In this document: in pieces, positions 1 to 4,450 of the stretch
How the letters are laid out: each line of letters starts with the position of its first letter
Position numbering within the stretch: position 1 is the first letter of the stretch
DNA from: Deltaproteobacteria bacterium
GTDB taxonomy: Bacteria > JAMCPX01
DNA: 5,492 nt
Assembly (NCBI GenBank): GCA_023489065.1
Contig: JAMDCL010000150.1
Location: 392-5,883, forward strand
Reading direction: 5' to 3'
The notes under the pieces: model-generated
What the model was told of the DNA's origin: nothing
The model's database searches: none
The model's input: only the letters and a program-made list of their open reading frames with translations
Made by a program: the position numbers and the translations under genes

Positions 1-420
1 AAATTCCTGCCGCTGTATATCGACAAACTGCTGTGCAAATTTTCTGCATTCCCTGCGGATATCGAGTTTCGACATTCCTTGCTTTTTCTGTCCCAGGGAC
101 TTATCGACATTATGCTCAATGGGCAATCCGTGGCAGTCCCAGCCGGGTACATACTCTGCCTTGTAACCATGCATTGCCTTTTCCTTGATGATGATGTCTT
201 TCAGGATCTTGTTCAGCGCATGACCGATGTGAATGTGTCCATTCGCATACGGCGGGCCGTCGTGCAGCATAAAGGTCTTCCCGGTATTGTTGTGCGCGAT
301 AACCTTTTCATAGATACGGTTTGTTTCCCAGAATTTGAGGATGTCCGGCTCTTTTTTGGGCAGGTCTGCCTTCATGGGAAAATCGGTCTTCGGTAAATTC
401 AACGTGTTCTTGTAATCCAT
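1..420 (-). CDS. ileS: Isoleucyl-tRNA synthetase, N-terminal part (truncated by window edge)
   Basis: This encodes the cytoplasmic class I aminoacyl-tRNA synthetase that charges tRNA-Ile with isoleucine. Only the first 140 residues are present; the gene continues past base 1. The translation starts [20 protein letters not shown]. It shows the IleS start of the Rossmann catalytic domain: [20 protein letters not shown] at about residues 52-71, containing the class I HIGH motif (H64-I65-G66-H67), followed by [12 protein letters not shown] at 91-102, an IleS/ValS/LeuS-type block. The spacing and the [14 protein letters not shown] wording fit IleS rather than ValS or LeuS. The editing domain, the KMSKS loop and any C-terminal zinc site lie outside the window. 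The ATG at 420 is supported by an AAGGTG Shine-Dalgarno at 431-436, ten bases upstream. It lies downstream of mgsA on the same strand after a 191-base gap that may be a structured leader. Confidence 0.96.
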   Translation of the reverse strand, partial: MDYKNTLNLPKTDFPMKADLPKKEPDILKFWETNRIYEKVIAHNNTGKTFMLHDGPPYANGHIHIGHALNKILKDIIIKEKAMHGYKAEYVPGWDCHGLPIEHNVDKSLGQKKQGMSKLDIRRECRKFAQQFVDIQRQEF

Positions 421-611
421 AATAACATATCACCTTAAATGAATGCCGAACATTCTGTCAAGCACCTGTGTGCCGGTTCCTGATGGAATCCGCGGGAAAG
501 ACCCGCTGCGCAGGACAGGAATACCATGAACCTGTTCTTTTCTTCAGAATAAGGATACGGATGAATTCCGCAAACCGGCCATAAATGGTGTGATCCTTGA
601 ATGAGCTTCTA
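421..611 (-). other. ileS leader / mgsA-ileS spacer with tandem small inverted repeats
   Basis: This gap between the mgsA stop and the ileS start holds no convincing gene. It contains a run of short inverted repeats. In plus-strand coordinates these are 441-455 (GAATG/CATTC, five-base loop), 462-473 (GCAC/GTGC, four-base loop), 475-491 (GG-TTCC/GGAA-CC with one bulged base), 492-506 (GCGGG/CCCGC, five-base loop), 515-535 (ACAGG/CCTGT, 11-base loop) and 558-570 (CGGA/TCCG). None is followed by a T-run in the minus-strand transcript, so none looks like an intrinsic terminator. The conserved T-box antiterminator sequence (GGTGGTACCGCG-like) that often precedes ileS in Firmicutes is absent. The region may be a structured 5' leader of ileS, an mRNA-processing spacer, or a decayed repeat. 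The repeats are seen directly; a function is not established. Confidence 0.4.
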
Positions 612-1013
612 TCAGCGGGGAACGCTGGTCTTTTTTTTATCAAACATGGGCGATGAGATTAAATAATCCGCCGATGCCCTGTTGCATGCCATGGGGATGT
701 TGTACAGCACGGCAAGTCTCAACAGGGCTTTCACGTCAACGTCGTGCGGCTGCGGTGTCAGCGGGTCCCATAAAAATATGAGAATGTCTATCTTTCCCTC
801 TGCAATCATGGCACCGGTTTGTGCATCCCCGCCGTGAGGCCCGCTCAGTAATAGGTTCACCTCGAGCTCCGTATACCTTTGTATTTCCTGTCCGGTAGAC
901 CGGGTCGCATAGACCGTGTATTCTTTGAGTGTACCTTCATTGTATTTTACCCATTCCACAAGGTCCAGCTTTTTAGAATCATGCGCAACAAGCGCAATGG
1001 CCTTACTGTTCAT
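612..1013 (-). CDS. mgsA: Methylglyoxal synthase
   Basis: This 133-residue protein matches the MgsA family, which converts dihydroxyacetone phosphate to methylglyoxal and inorganic phosphate in the cytoplasm, a bypass of lower glycolysis used when phosphate is short or sugar phosphates pile up. Visible family blocks are ALVAHDSKK (7-15, with H11 and D12), [20 protein letters not shown] (55-74), whose D63 aligns with the E. coli catalytic Asp71, [22 protein letters not shown] (78-99, with D83, H90 and D93) and [18 protein letters not shown] (105-122). The phosphate-binding segment, commonly TGTTG, reads TRSTG (37-41) here. The C-terminus is short, ending about 11 residues after LISSP; E. coli MgsA has 152 residues, while B. 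subtilis has about 137. A run of eight A's in the coding strand (631-638) lies just before the stop. The ATG at 1013 has a strong Shine-Dalgarno (AAAAGGAGAT, 1021-1030). It lies 68 bases after mnmE and 191 before ileS on the same strand. Confidence 0.94.
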   Translation of the reverse strand: MNSKAIALVAHDSKKLDLVEWVKYNEGTLKEYTVYATRSTGQEIQRYTELEVNLLLSGPHGGDAQTGAMIAEGKIDILIFLWDPLTPQPHDVDVKALLRLAVLYNIPMACNRASADYLISSPMFDKKKTSVPR

Positions 1014-1081
1014 AGGAATAATCTCCTTTTTTGTTTTGTCCTGTCATCAATCCGGACATGCTCTCCCGGCTGACCGGTGCC
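1014..1081 (-). other. mnmE-mgsA spacer
   Basis: This 68-base gap holds the mgsA ribosome-binding site (1021-1030) and two short inverted repeats: CCGG/CCGG at 1066-1077 and, in the minus-strand RNA, TGTCC/GGACA around 1035-1056. Neither is followed by a T-run in the minus-strand transcript, so there is no clear terminator and read-through from mnmE into mgsA is plausible. Co-transcription is inferred, not shown. Confidence 0.4.
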
Positions 1082-2470
1082 TTATTTGCCTATGCAGAAT
1101 TCTGCAAAGATCTTATCGAGTATATCCTGCGATGTCACTTCTCCGGTAAGCTCTTTCAGTCCGACAAGCGCGCTGTCGACTTCTTCGGCGACAATTTCCG
1201 GGAATGCCTGTTGATCGATAAGATTGATGGCTGCATTTAAGGAAAGCTCTATATGTTCCAGTGCCTGCTTATGCCGGTACCTGTTTATGACCGGCGCATT
1301 CTCGATCGAGGGCGATAGAGCGGGTCCTGAAACGCCCTGTACGAGTGACTCGACGCCTTCGCGCGTTTTAGCCGATACCGGGAATACGGAATAATCCTCA
1401 AATGCATTTTTTGCCTGTTCAATCTGGTCTGCGGATGCAATATCCACTTTGTTTATCGCGATAATGACATTGTCCTTGTGCTCTTGTGCGATCGAGAGTT
1501 CTTCGTCGTAACGAGACGCTGCCGCCGGATCAATAACAATGATGACGATATCCGATTTTTCTACCCTGCTGCGGGTCATCTCCATACCAAGCTTTTCGAT
1601 AGGCTCTTCGCTGTTCCGGATCCCCGCAGTGTCGGTAAATACGAGTTTTACGCCTTTGTGGTTGATTACTTCTTCTATATAGTCCCTCGTCGTTCCCGGA
1701 TGGGGTGTAACTATGGCCCTGTTTTCTCCGACGATTGCGTTAAAAAGGCTTGATTTGCCCGCGTTGGGCCTTCCAATCAATACAACGTGTATGCCTTCCC
1801 GTATAATTTTTGCATGGTCGTAACTTTTCAATACGTGTACGACCTCATCATGCGCAGCCTGCAGTATGAACTTCAGATCGAACAATTGCTTTGGGGAAGC
1901 TTCCTCCTCCGGAAAATCTATCAGCACTTCTAAGTTTGTTTTTACCTGAACGAGCTTTTTCTTTATCGAAGAAATAAACTCGGACAGTACGCCCGAAATC
2001 TGTTTTATTGCCTGCACTCTCGCAGCGTCTGTATCCGCCCGAACAAGATCCAAAACCGCTTCCGCCTGTAACAGATCCATCTTGCCATTCAAAAATGCCC
2101 GTCTGGTAAATTCTCCCCTGTCTGCAAGCCTTGCCCCGGCCTTCAAAACTCTCTGCAAAACCGAGTTGATGACATTCGATCCTCCGTGTGTATATATCTC
2201 CACCATATCTTCGCCGGTGTAGGTTTTGCCGGCCTTCATAAAGGCGATCATGACCTGATCGAGGGAGGTCTTGTTTGTCCCATTCATAACAGAACCCTGG
2301 TACAATCTGTGGCTCTGATATTTTTTTATGGGTTTTGAAGGTGAAAATATTTCCCGGAATATTTGGTATGCCTTGTTGCCACTCAGCCGGACGATGCCTA
2401 TGGCACCTTCGCCCTGGGCTGTACTTATGGCAGCAATGGTATCGGTTGTTACAATTGTATTTTTTTTCAT
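1082..2470 (-). CDS. mnmE: tRNA uridine-5-carboxymethylaminomethyl(34) synthesis GTPase MnmE (TrmE)
   Basis: This is a full-length MnmE of 462 residues. With MnmG, this K+-activated GTPase installs the (carboxymethyl)aminomethyl group at C5 of wobble uridine 34 in certain tRNAs, using a folate-bound one-carbon unit. The N-terminal folate-binding domain (about 1-118) opens with DTIAAISTAQGEGAIGIVRL and contains TYTGEDMVEIYTHGG (83-97). The helical domain begins with RGEFTRRAFLNGKMDLLQAE (118-137). The inserted G domain shows G1 GRPNAGKSS (233-241), the K-loop GTTRD (259-263), G3 DTAG (280-283), G4 NKVD (340-343) and G5 SAK (366-368). E292 aligns with the E. coli catalytic Glu282. The protein ends in the family signature FCIGK (458-462), with the Cys that precedes IGK. 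The start at 2470 fits the family N-terminus although its Shine-Dalgarno is weak (GGAT at 2482-2485). In many genomes mnmE sits beside mnmG or yidC; here it is divergent from dnaA and followed by mgsA. Confidence 0.97.
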   Translation of the reverse strand: MKKNTIVTTDTIAAISTAQGEGAIGIVRLSGNKAYQIFREIFSPSKPIKKYQSHRLYQGSVMNGTNKTSLDQVMIAFMKAGKTYTGEDMVEIYTHGGSNVINSVLQRVLKAGARLADRGEFTRRAFLNGKMDLLQAEAVLDLVRADTDAARVQAIKQISGVLSEFISSIKKKLVQVKTNLEVLIDFPEEEASPKQLFDLKFILQAAHDEVVHVLKSYDHAKIIREGIHVVLIGRPNAGKSSLFNAIVGENRAIVTPHPGTTRDYIEEVINHKGVKLVFTDTAGIRNSEEPIEKLGMEMTRSRVEKSDIVIIVIDPAAASRYDEELSIAQEHKDNVIIAINKVDIASADQIEQAKNAFEDYSVFPVSAKTREGVESLVQGVSGPALSPSIENAPVINRYRHKQALEHIELSLNAAINLIDQQAFPEIVAEEVDSALVGLKELTGEVTSQDILDKIFAEFCIGK

Positions 2471-2634
2471 AGTACTATTTTATCCAGTTTAATCTTCTGC
2501 TGCTTGTACCGGCAACGCTTATAAAAGCTATTTCTATCCTGCGCATATTCAAGTACAAGTGTCAAACTGACAGAGTGCAATCATTCTTAAAAACCTTCCC
2601 TGTTTGCCGCTCAATGTATGCTATCATCAAAAGC

Positions 2635-2662
2635 TTGACAAGCAGAAATTATAGCATAATAT
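2635..2662 (+). promoter_or_regulatory. Candidate sigma70-type promoter toward dnaA
   Basis: A perfect TTGACA at 2635-2640 is followed after 16 bases by TAATAT (2657-2662), which matches four of six bases of the TATAAT consensus. It points toward dnaA but would leave a leader of about 280 bases running through the candidate origin. The TTGACA lies within a small palindrome (GCTTG-A-CAAGC, 2633-2643). The -10 is weak, so this is a tentative call. Confidence 0.3.
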
Positions 2663-2675
2663 GAGGTTGTGAAAA
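2648..2675 (-). promoter_or_regulatory. Candidate extended -10 promoter for mnmE
   Basis: Read on the minus strand, TGCTATAAT (plus positions 2648-2656) is a perfect extended -10 element, with TTTTCA (2670-2675) 16 bases upstream as a four-of-six -35. Transcription would start near 2641 and give mnmE a leader of about 170 bases. It overlaps the plus-strand candidate at 2635-2662, and a DnaA-box-like sequence (TTTTTCACA, 2668-2676) lies on the -35. Confidence 0.45.
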
Positions 2676-2676
2676 A
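2668..2676 (-). promoter_or_regulatory. DnaA-box-like 9-mer overlapping the mnmE -35
   Basis: On the minus strand this reads TTTTTCACA, one base away from the E. coli-type consensus TTATNCACA and one from the TTTTCCACA copy at 2847. A single 9-mer of this degeneracy can occur by chance; its position on a candidate promoter and within the origin region is the only added support. Confidence 0.3.
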
Positions 2677-2820
2677 GACTAAATTGCTTTTATATTTCAA
2701 TAGGTTAGTCGATAACAACACTTTGTGGTCGGTTTTTTGCACTACACTATATATTGTTTTTATTTAATGGTTTTTTTCGCATGAAAAGCAGGGGGAAAAG
2801 CACAGAAAATGAAAGGTAAC

Positions 2821-2840
2821 TATATGTATTATATATACTT
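2821..2840. other. AT-rich block, candidate DNA unwinding element
   Basis: These 20 bases contain only two G/C positions and are rich in TA steps, which are easily melted. The block ends six bases before the convergent DnaA-box-like pair at 2847-2866. Box next to AT block is the usual arrangement of an origin unwinding element. The dnaA-dnaN spacer is a competing, more extensive candidate. Confidence 0.4.
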
Positions 2841-2846
2841 TACAGG

Positions 2847-2866
2847 TTTTCCACAGGTGTTGAAAA
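2847..2866. promoter_or_regulatory. Convergent pair of DnaA-box-like sites
   Basis: TTTTCCACA on the plus strand (2847-2855) is separated by GG from TGTTGAAAA (2858-2866), which is TTTTCAACA on the minus strand. Together they form a 20-base imperfect palindrome. TTTTCCACA is a known DnaA-box form in cyanobacteria and is one base from TTATCCACA. About 80 bases upstream of the dnaA start, the pair could serve in origin binding, in dnaA autorepression, or both. Confidence 0.55.
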
Positions 2867-2924
2867 ACTTGTGTGATTCTCATGCTGGTTTGCTTTTGAT
2901 CTCAACAAGTTACACCACAAGTTA
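2866..2924. repeat. Three copies of ACAAGTT just upstream of dnaA
   Basis: ACAAGTTA occurs as a direct repeat at 2905-2912 and 2917-2924, a 12-base period, with an inverted copy AACTTGT at 2866-2872 directly adjoining the DnaA-box-like pair. The second direct copy lies about 13 bases before the dnaA Shine-Dalgarno. Such spacing could mark an operator or an origin-binding protein site, but the repeat is short and no protein can be assigned. Confidence 0.35.
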
Positions 2925-2948
2925 TATGATAATTATAAGGGGGCCTCA

Positions 2949-4265
2949 ATGGAAGCGTGGGAAAAAATAAAAAAAGAATTGATTAATATTTATAAGGATA
3001 CCAACGATGATCCGTGGATAACTATCTTAAATCCTTTAAGTTTTAATAATAACTCTCTTATACTTGGGGTACCGGATGATTTTTCGTTAGACTGGATAAA
3101 AACTCACTATCATGCTGATATATTGAAATTGGCAAGGTCCATAATCGGCGACGGAACAAATGTCGAGTTGGTAATCGACCATAGAGAAGAAATCGACATT
3201 GAAAGTCACTCTTTATTACCCAATATAGGGTTTACCCATCTCAATAATTCAAAAGGTCTTTTAAAAAACTATACCTTTGATAATTATGTGGTAGGCGAAT
3301 CAAACAAATTTGCAAGCGCTGCCGCGGTTGCTGTTTCTCAAAACCCGGGCAGGTCATATAATCCTCTTTTTATATACGGGGGTGTCGGACTCGGCAAAAC
3401 ACACGTTATCAATGCTATCGGCAATCTCATCGATGATGAACATAAAGGGCTGAACATCATTTATATGACCACGGAAAATTTCGTTAACGATCTTGTGAAT
3501 CATCTGAGAGACAGAAAAATGGATATTTTCAGGGAGGTCTATAGAAATTGCGATGTGTTGCTTATCGATGATATTCAGTTTATTTCGAACAAGGAACGAT
3601 CCCAGGAAGAAATGTTTCATACATTCAATACGCTGTATGAAGAAAAGAAACAGATAGTATTTACGTCCGATAAACTCCCGAAAGAAATTCCCAATATTGA
3701 GGAGCGGCTGAGAAGCAGGTTCGAGATGGGCCTTATCGCAGATATACAGGTACCCGACATAGAAACGAAGGTAGCTATCATAAAAAAGAAGGCAGAGAGT
3801 GACCGTATCGAGATCGATGATGAAATTGCTTTTTTCCTGGCATACAACACCCAATCGAACATACGGGAACTCGAAGGCTATCTTACCCGGTTGTCCGCGT
3901 ATGCCCTTTTGACAAAGACGAAGCTGAATATCCACGTTGCAAAAGAAGTTTTATCCGGTCTCATCAGAAAAAAGGATAAATGGCTTACCATAGATGATAT
4001 CCAGAAAGCAGTAGCCATGCATTTCAAAATAAAAGTTTCCGACCTTCTTTCTGCTAAAAGAATGAAATTTATAGCCCTTCCCAGACAAGTGGCAATGTTT
4101 TTGTCCCGCACGCTCACGAATGCTTCTTATCCTGAAATAGGACTCCAATTTGGAAACAAGGACCATTCGACCGTTATTCACTCCGTCAATAAAATAACAG
4201 AGATGATAAAAGACAATCAAAGCATAAAAGATGCTGTTGAAAAAATCAAAAAAGGTTTAGGATAA
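2949..4265 (+). CDS. dnaA: Chromosomal replication initiator protein DnaA
   Basis: This is a complete DnaA of 438 residues, the AAA+ ATPase that binds DnaA boxes at oriC, melts the origin and loads the replicative helicase. Domain I (about 1-80) carries the family pattern of W4, W23 and VPDDFSLDWIKTHY (41-54). Domain II is a short linker (about 80-105). Domain III starts near YTFDNYVVGESNKFA (108-122) and holds Walker A GGVGLGKTH (144-152), Walker B LLIDDIQF (204-211), sensor 1 FTSDKLP (238-244), the arginine finger R257 in LRSRFEMGL, and sensor 2 R306 in NIRELEG. Domain IV ends with the DNA-binding helix-turn-helix, including LPRQVAMFL (377-385) and the signature KDHSTVIHSV (404-413). The basic loop reads AKRMKFIALPRQ, with Leu where E. 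coli has Arg405. The ATG is preceded by AAGGGGG (2937-2943), five bases away. The gene is flanked on both sides by DnaA-box-like sites, which suggests autoregulation. Confidence 0.98.
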   Translation: MEAWEKIKKELINIYKDTNDDPWITILNPLSFNNNSLILGVPDDFSLDWIKTHYHADILKLARSIIGDGTNVELVIDHREEIDIESHSLLPNIGFTHLNNSKGLLKNYTFDNYVVGESNKFASAAAVAVSQNPGRSYNPLFIYGGVGLGKTHVINAIGNLIDDEHKGLNIIYMTTENFVNDLVNHLRDRKMDIFREVYRNCDVLLIDDIQFISNKERSQEEMFHTFNTLYEEKKQIVFTSDKLPKEIPNIEERLRSRFEMGLIADIQVPDIETKVAIIKKKAESDRIEIDDEIAFFLAYNTQSNIRELEGYLTRLSAYALLTKTKLNIHVAKEVLSGLIRKKDKWLTIDDIQKAVAMHFKIKVSDLLSAKRMKFIALPRQVAMFLSRTLTNASYPEIGLQFGNKDHSTVIHSVNKITEMIKDNQSIKDAVEKIKKGLG

Positions 4266-4279
4266 GAGAGTGATAAAGT

Positions 4280-4288
4280 TGTTGAAAA
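4280..4288 (-). promoter_or_regulatory. DnaA-box-like 9-mer TTTTCAACA
   Basis: TGTTGAAAA on the plus strand is identical to the minus-strand box at 2858-2866; the match extends to ten bases (TGTTGAAAAA). It starts 15 bases after the dnaA stop. The exact recurrence on both sides of dnaA in the same orientation supports a lineage-specific box form close to TTWTCMACA. Confidence 0.45.
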
Positions 4289-4312
4289 AGTACAATTTAT
4301 TTTTTATAGTAT

Positions 4313-4321
4313 TTATCAACA
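4313..4321 (+). promoter_or_regulatory. DnaA-box-like 9-mer TTATCAACA
   Basis: TTATCAACA differs by one base from the strong box TTATCCACA and by one from the TTTTCAACA copies. It lies in the AT-rich dnaA-dnaN spacer, 25 bases from the box at 4280-4288 and in opposite orientation to it. Confidence 0.5.
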
Positions 4322-4397
4322 GAATAATAACAATAAATTAAACAAGAATTATGAATTGTTTTTATAAAAAATTCAATCACATAAGAAAATATTTATT

Positions 4398-4422
4398 TTA
4401 TAAACATGCTTTACTACTATTA
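4398..4422 (+). other. Candidate basal unwinding element: DnaA-box-like site plus DnaA-trios
   Basis: A box-like TTATAAACA (4398-4406) is followed by TGCT and then by TTA-CTA-CTA-TTA (4411-4422). Each trinucleotide is the complement of the DnaA-trio consensus 3'-(G/A)A(T/A)-5' described in Bacillus subtilis, where a box, a short GC-containing spacer and repeated CTA/TTA triplets sit just upstream of dnaN. Here the order, strand and position before dnaN are the same. The box itself is degenerate (A at positions 5 and 6), and four short triplets in AT-rich DNA can arise by chance. Confidence 0.45.
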
Positions 4423-4450
4423 AAAATATAAAGACTATTAGGAGAAAATA

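Larger units (their letters stand above)
2471..2948. other. Divergent mnmE/dnaA intergenic region, candidate oriC (left part)
   Basis: This gene-free stretch of 478 bases separates the outward-facing mnmE and dnaA genes. It has no open reading frame I would defend. From left to right it contains the mnmE leader (2471 to about 2640), overlapping candidate divergent promoters (2635-2676), T- and A-rich tracts (about 2733-2773), a 20-base nearly pure AT block (2821-2840), a convergent pair of DnaA-box-like 9-mers (2847-2866), and a repeat cluster of ACAAGTT (2866-2923) leading into the dnaA ribosome-binding site. DnaA boxes next to an AT-rich tract upstream of dnaA is a common bacterial origin layout. 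The box sequences here deviate from the E. coli consensus TTATNCACA, so the assignment rests on location, clustering and AT-richness together. Confidence 0.6.
4266..4450. other. dnaA-dnaN spacer of about 17% GC, candidate oriC (right part)
   Basis: By hand count only 32 of 185 bases are G or C, far below the flanking genes. It contains DnaA-box-like 9-mers at 4280-4288 (minus), 4313-4321 (plus) and 4398-4406 (plus), an imperfect AT palindrome at 4352-4375, a trinucleotide run at 4411-4422, and the dnaN ribosome-binding site (AGGAG, 4440-4444). There is no reading frame or intrinsic terminator. In B. subtilis the origin melts in the equivalent dnaA-dnaN interval, so this is a strong positional candidate for the duplex unwinding region. 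The assignment is inferred from composition and motifs. Confidence 0.6.

Noticed and set aside
79..396. Plus-strand open frame of 105 codons opposite ileS
   Set aside because: It lies antisense to a clear IleS coding frame containing the HIGH motif; the sequence has no family features of its own.
433..461. Minus-strand promoter TTGACA (456-461) immediately before ileS
   Set aside because: The best -10 (TTTAAG) overlaps the ileS Shine-Dalgarno, so a transcript starting there would lack a usable ribosome-binding site.
421..611. T-box riboswitch for ileS
   Set aside because: The conserved antiterminator core and a terminator hairpin with U-run are both missing, and 191 bases is short for a full T-box.
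458..643. Minus-strand open frame of 61 codons in the mgsA-ileS gap
   Set aside because: It begins inside the mgsA 3' end, has no suitable ribosome-binding site, and is low-complexity in character. It could only matter if mgsA were frameshifted at the A8 tract, for which I see no supporting MgsA-like sequence.
2560..2565. Second minus-strand TTGACA as a promoter for mnmE
   Set aside because: No acceptable -10 lies 15-19 bases downstream on the minus strand; the extended -10 at 2648-2656 is better.
3354..3935. Minus-strand open frame of 193 codons within dnaA
   Set aside because: It is fully antisense to the DnaA AAA+ core with Walker A and B motifs; a shadow of the real frame.
4313..4350. 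DnaA-trios directly after the TTATCAACA box
   Set aside because: The following bases give AAT/TAA-type triplets on the wrong strand for the known trio orientation, so they do not fit; the run at 4411-4422 does.
4352..4375. Intrinsic terminator after dnaA
   Set aside because: The inverted repeat is made of A/T pairs with mismatches and no GC-rich stem; it is more likely a by-product of the AT-rich origin DNA.
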